A stretch of DNA of 42,055 nucleotides from Candidatus Rifleibacteriota bacterium (GTDB taxonomy: Bacteria > Muiribacteriota > Ozemobacteria > Ozemobacterales > Ozemobacteraceae): assembly GCA_015233565.1 (NCBI GenBank), contig JADFXM010000003.1, positions 219,063 to 261,117 of the forward strand. Reading direction: 5' to 3'. Shown one piece after another: positions 18,254-27,375 of the stretch. The position numbers and the translations under genes are program-made. The notes beneath the pieces are model-generated. The model was not told where the DNA came from and did not search any database. It saw only the letters and a program-made list of their open reading frames with translations. Positions within the stretch are counted from its first letter, which is position 1. Every line of letters begins with the position of its first letter.

Positions 18254-20946
18254 AGGATATATTGAAAAATTTTCTGGGGAGCCAGCTAAAAAATGATAAC
18301 TCAAAGTCTTATAGGATTTCGATTTTAAAAAAAATCAGAGTTTCCACCGACCCGAAGAAAGGGGTAGGCGATTTTCTTGCTTTTGAAAACCAACCAACTA
18401 AACGCAGTAAATCCGAGTTTAATGAAATAGGTAATCTCCCTATTTTCTCCATATTGAATCAATTTAGTCTTCCTATTCCAATGATAGAGACAAAGCTGTT
18501 AAAAAGCTTTTTTTCTCGACAATTTCCTAGTTCCTATGGTCGAGGATTTAATTCTGATACTTTTATTGAAGAGAATGAGAAAAGTCATCCATCCAGATTG
18601 TATTTCAGGATTATTATTGAAAATGTGGGTTTTAAGACAAAACTCATTGAAGAACATTTAGAGATGTCCCAAAAGTGGCTGCAAAGACTTTGTTATTACA
18701 AAGTCCAATCTTTCGATGATTACAATTCTGAATTTAATCTTGAGCAGTACTACCCATTTCTTGGAAAATCTTTTTCGTTTAAAAATTTTTCTCCAGAAGT
18801 TTTAAGAAAATATGAAATTGTTGATTTTTCAGATTTTCAAAATTGTATTTCTTCATTGAAACTATTTGGAATTGAAGAAAAACTTCAAATTTGTTTTAAG
18901 AGATTTAGAAGAATTGAAAGAGAAGAAATCCGGGAAGAAAAAAAAATTAGAATTTCAATGGCGATTCCGTTTTATCTTCCACTCAAACATTTCTTCCCAA
19001 AGGCAAATAATTTTGCTGTTTCAAAAATGGATTCCTGTTTTGGGGGCAATTTTTTGCAATTTGGGAACAAGCCAATCGCTTTATCTAATAAAAATTTAAT
19101 CTTAATGGTATCTGCTTCGAAGGTGAAATTGACAAAATTTTCCCTGTTGGAATCTCCCCTTTTGAAAATTTGGGAAGGTTTCAAAAACAAATCGCCTGGA
19201 ATTCCTGCAATAGAAGTTCAAAAGGTAAAAAAGAAAGTATTTAAAATAAAATTGCCTTCTTTTAAAGTTCTTTTCCACTTCAAGCACTCAATTCAAAATG
19301 ATTCTGATCCAAGAATAATAAAGAGGTTTTTTCATAAATTAAATTTCAGGAAAATTCTGGTTCCTTTTTATCTTAAAATTGGATCCTTTTCTCTTTTTCT
19401 TTCCGAAAAAATTTGTAGACCTTCTTTTGGGGATATGTTTCATCCCCGAAAACTAAATTCTATCTTCCCTGAAATGAATTTCAGCAGCCGTTTTAAAAAG
19501 GAATTGGTTTTCTCAAGCTTAGGGATAAATTTTAACAAAAATCTTTCGTTTTTGTTCTTTGAAATTTCCGAAGAAGAGCCAATTTGTCGGAGAATACTTT
19601 TGGAAAGGAAAAAACAAACTCTTTCAATCTGTGCCACTAGCCAAGTTTTCTTCGACTTTAAGCGAAGGCGGTTTATTTCATTTGATTCACTTGTTTGGAA
19701 CAAAAAAACTAAGAAAAAGAAAAAGAATTTACTAACCATTCAAGAAAAAGGATTTTCGCGCTCAGCAAAAGAAAACTTTAAAGAAGTGATTTTACCTTTT
19801 ATAAGAAGATTACTCTTTAAAGGGCATCATGCGTTAGCTTCTTTTTTTTCACGCAAAAATATTGGTAGAGCACCCTTCGTGCCGTTTCAAAGATATTGTT
19901 TTTCGAAGACTTCTTCTAAATTTTTTGCATCTGAAAAAGTATTTTTTCCTACATTTCATGTTGAAATTGAAAAAAGCTTTGCGGATTCCCCCAAAAAATA
20001 TGAAAAATTTGGATTCTCCAAGCCGATGGGAGCACGAAAAATTCTTCTGAATTTTGTTTCCAAAACTAATTCAAAAATAAGGCATTTAGCTTCTTTTCAT
20101 CAGTATTTTCGACCCCAGGTTTTAAAAGAAAAATTAATCATCGTTTTTCCGAAAGCAAAAACAGACGCTGATGTTTTTTTCCATGAAAATCCCGGATTTT
20201 TGAGTTTTGAGATAATCAGCACCCAAGAAGGAATTTCAGATTCAAAATTTGAAATGGAAATCACCCAACCTAGAAATGTATGCGAAAATGAAACCTTTCA
20301 GATAAAAACCATTTTGAAAACCTGGCAAAACGTGAGTTTTGAATTAGCTATTGATGCTACTTTGAAAGAGCCGAATTTTCCCTATTTTAAATTCTTTGAA
20401 ATTGGAAAAAGAAGCCTTAAATTAGTCAAATCACTCCTTTTTCAAAAGAATTTGCCTGTATTCAACAACTGGAGTATCCCACGAAACTCTTTTCCTCCAT
20501 CTTTTTTCTTTATGAAAGTGGAAGGAATTCCTCCTTTCTCAAAATTCTTAACTTCCCCCGAGGGAGGTATTTTCCTTGGAATGCCAGCTATCATTGAAAT
20601 GAGGGAATGCTCGGGAGCGCCTCAATTGCAGGCTATTCAGATTTTCAAGCTTATTTTTTCAAGGAAGAAGATTCCTTTTGAAAAAAATCAGGAAATTGGA
20701 AAGTTTTTTGTTCCAATTTTTGGAGAATTAAAAAAAGAATTTTCCTTGAAGCAATCATTCCTGATTAATTCTGATGATGAGTTTAAAATTAAAACTCGAT
20801 TTGAACGGTTGTTTCCAAAGTTTGAATCGTCGGAAGGCGAGCTTGGAACTTCAAAATTAAAGGATTATAAAGAACAATTGGTCGTGGCCCTTGCCCAAGC
20901 CCGAAGGCTTTATAGCAAAATAAAAGGTGGAGAAAATGAAAAATAA
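18250..20946 (+). CDS. uncharacterised Phe/Lys/Ser-rich giant protein (898 aa)
   Basis: This encodes an 898-residue protein that I cannot assign. The ATG overlaps the stop of the MinD-like gene by four bases, so the two are translationally coupled. Composition is extreme: Phe, Lys, Ser and Glu dominate, Ala and Thr are scarce, and basic runs such as KKTKKKKKN occur near residue 490. No signal peptide, membrane helix or catalytic motif is visible. Around residues 665-715 the alternating pattern in QPRNVCENETFQIKTIL and FELAIDATL could be a beta-sandwich, but this is only a pattern. The last 35 residues look like a soluble amphipathic helix (KLKDYKEQLVVALAQARRL). The uninterrupted frame in very AT-rich DNA supports real selection for the protein. 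Confidence 0.8.
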   Translation: MKDILKNFLGSQLKNDNSKSYRISILKKIRVSTDPKKGVGDFLAFENQPTKRSKSEFNEIGNLPIFSILNQFSLPIPMIETKLLKSFFSRQFPSSYGRGFNSDTFIEENEKSHPSRLYFRIIIENVGFKTKLIEEHLEMSQKWLQRLCYYKVQSFDDYNSEFNLEQYYPFLGKSFSFKNFSPEVLRKYEIVDFSDFQNCISSLKLFGIEEKLQICFKRFRRIEREEIREEKKIRISMAIPFYLPLKHFFPKANNFAVSKMDSCFGGNFLQFGNKPIALSNKNLILMVSASKVKLTKFSLLESPLLKIWEGFKNKSPGIPAIEVQKVKKKVFKIKLPSFKVLFHFKHSIQNDSDPRIIKRFFHKLNFRKILVPFYLKIGSFSLFLSEKICRPSFGDMFHPRKLNSIFPEMNFSSRFKKELVFSSLGINFNKNLSFLFFEISEEEPICRRILLERKKQTLSICATSQVFFDFKRRRFISFDSLVWNKKTKKKKKNLLTIQEKGFSRSAKENFKEVILPFIRRLLFKGHHALASFFSRKNIGRAPFVPFQRYCFSKTSSKFFASEKVFFPTFHVEIEKSFADSPKKYEKFGFSKPMGARKILLNFVSKTNSKIRHLASFHQYFRPQVLKEKLIIVFPKAKTDADVFFHENPGFLSFEIISTQEGISDSKFEMEITQPRNVCENETFQIKTILKTWQNVSFELAIDATLKEPNFPYFKFFEIGKRSLKLVKSLLFQKNLPVFNNWSIPRNSFPPSFFFMKVEGIPPFSKFLTSPEGGIFLGMPAIIEMRECSGAPQLQAIQIFKLIFSRKKIPFEKNQEIGKFFVPIFGELKKEFSLKQSFLINSDDEFKIKTRFERLFPKFESSEGELGTSKLKDYKEQLVVALAQARRLYSKIKGGENEK

Positions 20947-22114
20947 ACCCCACAGTTTGGGAAAAGGGATCTCCAGCTTTTTTGTTTCTTTAAATAAAAA
21001 AAGTTTGATAAAAAAGGCACCTCGATTTTATACCAACTATTTCCGGAATGTTAATCGAGCTTGCTACCTATGGGGCAAAACTTTTCTCCTTCTTAGACCA
21101 TTTGGAAATTTGCTTTATTCATTTTCATCGCAATTTATTAATAAAGATTTTTTTCCAAAAAGTTCAATATCCGAAAAACCAATAAAAACAGTATTGAAAT
21201 TTCCTTTGGAATTCAAACAGCCTTCAAGTTTTTCTCAAATGAATATTTCTATTGAAATAGTCTATAATTTTCGCCCAATTTTTATGGCTTTCCAGATCCA
21301 TTGGGAAAGAAATGCGGATGAAAATTTCTTCAAAGAATCGGGAGAAAAAGAGCCGTTTAAGTGTCCCGGAAATTCTTTTTTACGACCGAAAAATATTGAT
21401 ATTTTTTCAGAGGAAATTTCTGAGGATGAAAAACAAGTTTTCCGAAATAATGATTTTACAGACTTTTCTTTTCCCATTTCCAAGTTAAATTATGGGATTT
21501 CAGGGCTTGGTGAAAGTTTTTTCCTGGGGGAAAAAAAAGAAAAGGGTTTTCCGGATTTTCAGATGAAGCCAATTTTGGTCATTAGAAATTTTTTCAAAAA
21601 TCGGTCAATGGATTTTTTCTTGATTAAAAAAAGTTTGGGAAAAATTAAATTATTTTTAAGCGAAATTTCCTCATTTTTTGCTTCTGTAAAACAAGGATTC
21701 AGCGGATTTATGCCAATGTCAAGGAGTGAAAAAGAAGATCTTTCAACCGAATGGAAAATTACTTTAAGAATATACAATTTTGTTTTCAGAAATTATTTAG
21801 AGACATGGCTTTTCGGAAAGAAGCCCCAATTTTCTCTGGAATTCCTTCGAAATGTGCCAATTGAAATTAAACTATACAATTTCGATGGTTTGACAGAAGT
21901 TAAAAGTAAATTTACCCAAATTAATTTTGATGAAAAAATGCATTCTTTTGCCCAAAATTCCGAATATTTAAAGGAGTCAAAATTATTGGGCGAAAATTTC
22001 CGCAGAAATCTTGAAATTGGACATTATACAAATTCGTATTTAATAGAGGAGAAATTCAAAAAGTTAGATTTTTCGATAAAAAAGGCCGCTATTTTTAAAA
22101 AAGTGACCCATTAA
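20936..22114 (+). CDS. uncharacterised Phe/Lys-rich protein (392 aa)
   Basis: This is the third member of the run, with the same composition. By hand count Phe is about 13 percent and Ala about 2 percent. No family, signal peptide or clear membrane segment is recognised. The ATG at 20936 is chosen because GGTGGAG sits directly upstream. An in-frame GTG at 20927 lies inside that ribosome site and would add only three residues. With the ATG the gene overlaps its predecessor by 11 bases, again indicating coupled translation. It includes strand-like alternations such as WKITLRIYNFVF and IEIKLYNF. Confidence 0.75.
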   Translation: MKNKPHSLGKGISSFFVSLNKKSLIKKAPRFYTNYFRNVNRACYLWGKTFLLLRPFGNLLYSFSSQFINKDFFPKSSISEKPIKTVLKFPLEFKQPSSFSQMNISIEIVYNFRPIFMAFQIHWERNADENFFKESGEKEPFKCPGNSFLRPKNIDIFSEEISEDEKQVFRNNDFTDFSFPISKLNYGISGLGESFFLGEKKEKGFPDFQMKPILVIRNFFKNRSMDFFLIKKSLGKIKLFLSEISSFFASVKQGFSGFMPMSRSEKEDLSTEWKITLRIYNFVFRNYLETWLFGKKPQFSLEFLRNVPIEIKLYNFDGLTEVKSKFTQINFDEKMHSFAQNSEYLKESKLLGENFRRNLEIGHYTNSYLIEEKFKKLDFSIKKAAIFKKVTH

Positions 22115-22147
22115 GGCTGTAAACCGTGCAAAAAGTGAAAAGGAAAA

Positions 22148-25100
22148 GTGGAAGAAAAAAGTTGGATTTTTAAAAAAAATCATAAAACCGGAAAGATCAA
22201 GCTGAGCAAAAGAAATAGTGGGCAAGCTTCCAGATCTGTTTTTTCCGGCAAGGAAATTCCTCCTGTACCTAGGGGAAAACCAGAATTTCCACTTTGTTTT
22301 TCAGAGGAGACAGGATCTTTCAGCGATGAATCCGAGAAAAATTTTGAAGAAAATCCACTTTCCTTTTGCAAAATTGACTGGGCGGAAATTTCAATAAAGA
22401 GTGATAGAGAGTTTGAAGATAGAAAATCAGTTTCTATCGTTCCGGGTAACATCTGTTTTCATCGTGACAGAATATCCCCGGAGCTGGATGAGAATATTTC
22501 ATCACAGAAGTCACCTGAAGTTTGGATGCTTAAAAATAATTTTATCGAGAGAATGCCACTCCCAACTTGTGAATTACATTGGTTCAATTTTGAGCATAAA
22601 AAGTTTTTGGGATTGGTTATGCTGTTTTCCGGGGAAGAGTTTTTTTTCCATTTCTCCGCTTGGGTTAATTCTTTTCGAAATGATCTTGAGAAATCCCTTT
22701 CGCCTAAATTCAATGATTTATATTTTTCTGAGCTAGACATTTCTTCTTTATTTTCCAAACTCAAAATTAATTGGGAATGCGAAAAGTCGTTATTTAAAAT
22801 ATTTTCGCGTTTTGATCCGATTAAAAAAGTGGAAAAAACCACTTCAACCCTTTTTGCTATTAATAGTGCGAAGGAGGACATTTTTTTTAAACCGCTCGCG
22901 GGATATAAATTCCAACCTTTCGATTCAATCCCTCTGACGGAAACTGAGAGGATTTGTTCAATTGGTTCTTCTTTAAAAAGCTTTTCGCTCTCAAAATCAA
23001 TTCTAATAAGAAAAAGCAGTATTGATTTTTATCTGAAAAATAAACTTTCATTTTTTAAATTAAAAATTAATTTTGATCAAATTTGGAATTTAATTGAAAA
23101 ACCGAACAAGGATCTTATATTTGAAAAAAATAAATGGGATGATTTTCTTTATGGTTTTTCCAAAAAGCGGATTTTTCCAAGTCTACTAAATTTTAGTTCG
23201 GAATCATTTAAATTTCGTTTGAGTTTGTTTGACTTTGACCACGGCATTTCAGAAGTAATCGATAATAAGGTTCAATTTCTTGGATGGAGTTTTCTTGAAA
23301 AGTCTAGCCTTTTTTCTATTATTCAGACCAAAAGAGCGAATTCATATTCGTTAAAACGTCTTAGGACAATTCGATTTTCTGTCTTGTTTCTTAAAAAAAA
23401 GATCAAGTTTTTACAAAAAGATAATCATTTCCACGTTTTTAAGAAAAAAAAGAATTTCTTTTTGGAAAAGACTTTTGAAAAGAAATTAAATTGTCTTAGC
23501 AAAAATAATTCGATCGATAATCTTAATTTTTTTTCCTGTGCGTGTAAACAAATCAGTTTTGATTATATTGGGGTAATTAAATATCCAATTTTTTTGCGAA
23601 TGTCTGAACTGGATTTGAAGTTCATTTTCCAATTTAAAAAGAAAATTTTTGATAATCGAATCGAGCAAAAGATTAGGCGTAAAAAGCATTCAAATTTAAA
23701 TGTTGGCGAGAAAAAGTTAGTTCTGGATTCATTTTTGCCTGGGTCACTTCAAAAAATGAGCGGGAAAAATTTTATCCCTGAAAGTTCAGTTTTGAACTCG
23801 GGTAAAAAATATTCAATGTTAATTCCACCAGATCCTTTTATCATGCCGATTTCAAACCAGATTAACAATGACCCGCTTATTTCAATCTCTAAACGCGCAA
23901 TAGAATATAATCTTGATCAATTTTCTTTATTGAAGAAGCTTTCATTGGGAAGACATTCTCTGCCGCTTAGACAATTGCGATTAACTATTTTAAAAGAAAA
24001 AAAGTTTCTTGGAAAGCCTTTTAAGTGGTTTTGCAGAAAAATTGTTTGCGAAAGAAAGAATCTTTGGGATTTAAAAATTCGATTATCACTATCCAAAACA
24101 ATTGGAAAATTGAATTTCCACAATAATTCTGAAAGAAAGATTCTTTTTTCTTGTGAGCTTTCTCCTCTTGAAAAGGTGGCTATTGGATTGAGCAGAAATT
24201 TGGGTATCAATCGAATTTTCTCTTCCAAACAGAGCTTTGCTTTAAGAAGGTCTTTGATTTTTCCTCAAAATATAGTTGAGTATTATTTTTTCGAGAATTG
24301 TCCTAATGAAAAAGAGCAAGGGTATGAAATCTCTTTTGTGAAGAAGCTTTTTCCATTGGAAGATTTCTATCCTGAAATTTATTACGAAAAAGAGGATTTC
24401 ATACTTTCGCGTGAAGAAGACTCATTAAAGATTTTCCAGGGACAGGAAAAAATTTCTACTAAATTTGAGGAAATGTCTCCAAATAGATTATGGAAGCATT
24501 ATTCGGCTACCAATCTCAGATTTCCAAAAAGATGGCTAATGAACTATCCTTCTCTGTTTTCCTTGATTAGGCCATTTTACAGGCATTCGGAGAAAAAGCT
24601 GAAGATTGAATTCGCCAGACTGGCTTTCGTTGGCAAACTTTCTGGGAAAATTTTTGGAATGCACAAAAAGAGAATTTCATTATTTTTCGATGAAAACTGG
24701 CCAGGGCTTAGCAAATTGCTCGAAACGGCTTTTTTTCAGGCTTACAAAGATAGATGTGTAAGTTTTGCAAAAGCCTTTAAACATTTAGAATTTTTGAGCA
24801 ATTTGGAAAATGAGATTTCAGAAAAATTATCTCTTTTTTCTCCATCTTCTTTTTCTACTGATTTTAAAGAAGAATTAATTTTAGAGGAAAATCATTTTGA
24901 AAGTTGCGACTCAAAATCAGGAAGATTCCTCGGTGTTCAAATTCCCTTCGACAGAAATTTGCAAATGACCAGAGCAATTGTGCCATTGAAGAAAATCGTT
25001 TCCTTTTCGAAACGAAGTTTGGATGGAAAAGCTATCCCGTCAAAATCCAAGGTTTCCCCGGAACAGGGAATCAATCGCTATTTAGTAAAAAACTACCCGA

Positions 25101-26488
25101 TTTCAAGTAAAAATGAGGAAAATCGCTTTTCCTTATCCATCACTGAGAAAGAAAGCACGGAATTTTCTTTGGGTATTTTCATAAAAGAGGAAGTTTTACC
25201 GGATTGCACAAATTTTGGGAAGAGTCTTTGGCAATCTCATTCAGCTTCTCCAACGTTTTTTAAATCTGAACTTGGCGAAAGAAAAATTTCCGAATTCTGT
25301 AAATCCTCCTCCTACGCGGATTCATTTGAGTGGAAAATAATGATTGATTCAACTGTTTCATTGAGAAAAACCGATTTTCAGATTGAATCCACCAAAACTT
25401 TTCTGGAACCGGGAAAAAAAATGGAGTTGGGTTGCTTAATAAAGGGATATCTTTTTTCCAGAGAAAGTGAAGAAAACTTGGAATATTTATCTGATAATCT
25501 CTTGAAATATTTTAAGGTTTTTTGTCCCAAAATAGAAAAATTTAGCTGTCCCACCAACTCGAAAAGCTTTTTGTGTGAAGCAAAAAGTGGAAAATTGATT
25601 GTGGAAGAACTTGTTGAAAAATGTTTTGAGTTTTTTTGGAAGCAACAATTTTATCTTCCGAAGATGGCATTTTGTTTAGAGAGTTTCAAATTTCTAAGTT
25701 CCCCGGGTTCTTTAATAAGAGATGTTGGGGAAAGAATTTGGGCAGAAAAATGTGATGCACATGATTTGAAGAAAATACGGTTTAAATTGGAAAAAGAACA
25801 GCCTGAGAAATTAAGGTCAGTAGAGTTCTTTTCTTATGAAAATCGTAATTTTCCTACTGATTATTTCACGGGCGTTTTGAAATGTGAAATTCCAGATCAG
25901 TTGCCTCAAGAGCATGTTTTGTTGGAACAGAGTGCAAAATTTGAGCCTGAAAAGTGCTTAAACTATTATTATTATTTTGTTCCTGAAAAAATAGATAAAA
26001 TTGTATTGAAAATATTCGATTTTCGTCCGTGCATAATTTCAAAAATTGAAATATTTAAGTTTTCTTCTGAGCTTATTCATAAAAAATTGATTCCCATCGA
26101 TAAAAAAATGATTTCAGTATCAGGAAAATTTTGTGTAAAAGGAGAAGACGAATTAAAATTTAAGGATTCGACGGAAAGTCAAGCAGGGTATTTCAAATTT
26201 TTCTCAGAATTCGAAGAAATGCCTTCATGGTTTTTCCAAGAAAGAAATTTGGGGGATTTTTGTTCGATTGACAAACAGATTTTTGGAAAAACTTTTGAGT
26301 TAAAAGAAAGTTTTTCTCAATTAATTTGGAAAGAGGAAATGTGGGAAATTTTGCCATCTAAAATTACTACTCAAAAATTTGATTTGAAAAAAAGTGAAAT
26401 TGAGAAAAATGCTTTTCCAGTTTTTGGTGTTCCCGATTGGTTTGAAATGGGTTCTTTCAAGCAAGAGTGTTTTTTTATTTCCTCCTGA
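22148..26488 (+). CDS. uncharacterised Phe/Lys/Ser-rich giant protein (1446 aa)
   Basis: This is the largest of the four related-looking proteins at 1446 residues. The GTG start at 22148 is preceded by AAAAGGAAAA at close spacing, 33 bases after the previous stop. No domain is recognised, and there is no signal peptide or membrane helix. Like its neighbours it is rich in Phe, Lys, Ser, Glu and Ile with little Ala, Gly or Thr. Short strand-like alternations (FKFRLSLFDF, LKIRLSLSK) alternate with helix-like stretches (LSKLLETAFFQAYKD). It has more Cys than expected for this composition, including CAC near residue 460, but no CxxC pair set that would mark a metal site. The gene ends 12 bases before the -35 box of a new promoter. 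Confidence 0.8.
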   Translation: MEEKSWIFKKNHKTGKIKLSKRNSGQASRSVFSGKEIPPVPRGKPEFPLCFSEETGSFSDESEKNFEENPLSFCKIDWAEISIKSDREFEDRKSVSIVPGNICFHRDRISPELDENISSQKSPEVWMLKNNFIERMPLPTCELHWFNFEHKKFLGLVMLFSGEEFFFHFSAWVNSFRNDLEKSLSPKFNDLYFSELDISSLFSKLKINWECEKSLFKIFSRFDPIKKVEKTTSTLFAINSAKEDIFFKPLAGYKFQPFDSIPLTETERICSIGSSLKSFSLSKSILIRKSSIDFYLKNKLSFFKLKINFDQIWNLIEKPNKDLIFEKNKWDDFLYGFSKKRIFPSLLNFSSESFKFRLSLFDFDHGISEVIDNKVQFLGWSFLEKSSLFSIIQTKRANSYSLKRLRTIRFSVLFLKKKIKFLQKDNHFHVFKKKKNFFLEKTFEKKLNCLSKNNSIDNLNFFSCACKQISFDYIGVIKYPIFLRMSELDLKFIFQFKKKIFDNRIEQKIRRKKHSNLNVGEKKLVLDSFLPGSLQKMSGKNFIPESSVLNSGKKYSMLIPPDPFIMPISNQINNDPLISISKRAIEYNLDQFSLLKKLSLGRHSLPLRQLRLTILKEKKFLGKPFKWFCRKIVCERKNLWDLKIRLSLSKTIGKLNFHNNSERKILFSCELSPLEKVAIGLSRNLGINRIFSSKQSFALRRSLIFPQNIVEYYFFENCPNEKEQGYEISFVKKLFPLEDFYPEIYYEKEDFILSREEDSLKIFQGQEKISTKFEEMSPNRLWKHYSATNLRFPKRWLMNYPSLFSLIRPFYRHSEKKLKIEFARLAFVGKLSGKIFGMHKKRISLFFDENWPGLSKLLETAFFQAYKDRCVSFAKAFKHLEFLSNLENEISEKLSLFSPSSFSTDFKEELILEENHFESCDSKSGRFLGVQIPFDRNLQMTRAIVPLKKIVSFSKRSLDGKAIPSKSKVSPEQGINRYLVKNYPISSKNEENRFSLSITEKESTEFSLGIFIKEEVLPDCTNFGKSLWQSHSASPTFFKSELGERKISEFCKSSSYADSFEWKIMIDSTVSLRKTDFQIESTKTFLEPGKKMELGCLIKGYLFSRESEENLEYLSDNLLKYFKVFCPKIEKFSCPTNSKSFLCEAKSGKLIVEELVEKCFEFFWKQQFYLPKMAFCLESFKFLSSPGSLIRDVGERIWAEKCDAHDLKKIRFKLEKEQPEKLRSVEFFSYENRNFPTDYFTGVLKCEIPDQLPQEHVLLEQSAKFEPEKCLNYYYYFVPEKIDKIVLKIFDFRPCIISKIEIFKFSSELIHKKLIPIDKKMISVSGKFCVKGEDELKFKDSTESQAGYFKFFSEFEEMPSWFFQERNLGDFCSIDKQIFGKTFELKESFSQLIWKEEMWEILPSKITTQKFDLKKSEIEKNAFPVFGVPDWFEMGSFKQECFFISS

Positions 26489-26499
26489 TTCTTTATTGA

Positions 26500-26528
26500 T
26501 TGACACTGGAAATTTCGGGATTTAAAAT
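26500..26528 (+). promoter_or_regulatory. Sigma-70 promoter for the PP2C gene
   Basis: TTGACA at 26500-26505 and TAAAAT at 26523-26528 are separated by 17 bases. The predicted start site leaves a leader of about 24 bases before the ATG at 26559, with a GGGGCGGAAAG ribosome site. Confidence 0.75.
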
Positions 26529-26558
26529 GCTTTAATAGTTTATAAAAGGGGCGGAAAG

Positions 26559-27347
26559 ATGAATTTTTACTGCAAAAGTGATACTGGGCTGGTGCGAACA
26601 AATAATGAAGATTATGTTGAATGTCTTAATCACTCTTGGTGCAATGCTTCAGGAACCTACCAGAGTGTGACGCTTCTTCTCCTCGCAGATGGCATGGGAG
26701 GGGCGGCCGCAGGGGAATTTGCTTCTATGCTTGCAGTTAAAACCACAAAAGGGAGAACTCTTGAAGGGTTACTCCAAAAATCTCCTGAGGAGCTTTTGCA
26801 TTCCAATTTTAAAGAGTTCTTCAAAAAATGTTTTATGGAGGCTAATAAAGCCATTTTTGAAAAAAGTCAATCCGATCCAAATTGCATGGGAATGGGGACT
26901 ACAATTGTTGCTGGAATGATAATCCGAAATAATCTTACATTAGGACATGTTGGCGACAGTCGGGCATATTTATTTAGAAATGGACAGCTTAAGCAGATTA
27001 CTCGCGACCATTCCTATGTCCAGGAACTAATCGATCGGAAAGAAATTACCGTTGAACAGGCAAAAAATCATCCCAATAAGAATATTATCACCAGAGCTCT
27101 TGGAGTTTCATCTGAAGTAGAACCAGAATTGCAGGAATTGACTTTACAGGAAAATGATCTTTTGTTGTTTTGTACTGACGGTTTAAATGGTTATGTTGAG
27201 GATAAAACTATTGAATTTAACTGCAAAGAATTTTTTAATATTGGGTTAGCTACTGTTGCAGATAAACTAATCTCTGCTGCGAAATTGGGTGGTGGTGGAG
27301 ATAATGTCTCCGTGGTTTTGTACAACCCTCTCCCGGAAAACAACTGA
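26559..27347 (+). CDS. PP2C-family serine/threonine protein phosphatase
   Basis: This is a 262-residue stand-alone PPM/PP2C phosphatase, which removes phosphate from Ser and Thr residues with two or three Mg or Mn ions. All core motifs are present: RTNNED with D18, LLADGMGG with D44, GMGTTIVAG, GHVGDSRAYLFRNG, ITRDHS, CTDGLNG and GGGDNVSVV. The length is that of the bacterial Stp/PrpC type. It has no membrane segment and no fused sensor. A partner kinase is not encoded in the window. It is placed after the Phe/Lys-rich block, has its own promoter, and is followed after 28 bases by the coiled-coil gene. Confidence 0.96.
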   Translation: MNFYCKSDTGLVRTNNEDYVECLNHSWCNASGTYQSVTLLLLADGMGGAAAGEFASMLAVKTTKGRTLEGLLQKSPEELLHSNFKEFFKKCFMEANKAIFEKSQSDPNCMGMGTTIVAGMIIRNNLTLGHVGDSRAYLFRNGQLKQITRDHSYVQELIDRKEITVEQAKNHPNKNIITRALGVSSEVEPELQELTLQENDLLLFCTDGLNGYVEDKTIEFNCKEFFNIGLATVADKLISAAKLGGGGDNVSVVLYNPLPENN

Positions 27348-27375
27348 ACTGATTATTTTAAATGATTTTTTGGGA

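Noticed and set aside
14765..26488. Giant genes as one frameshifted pseudogene
   Set aside because: Each frame has its own start, with ATGA or ribosome-site overlap at the junctions, and each is open for hundreds of codons. That fits an operon better than decay.
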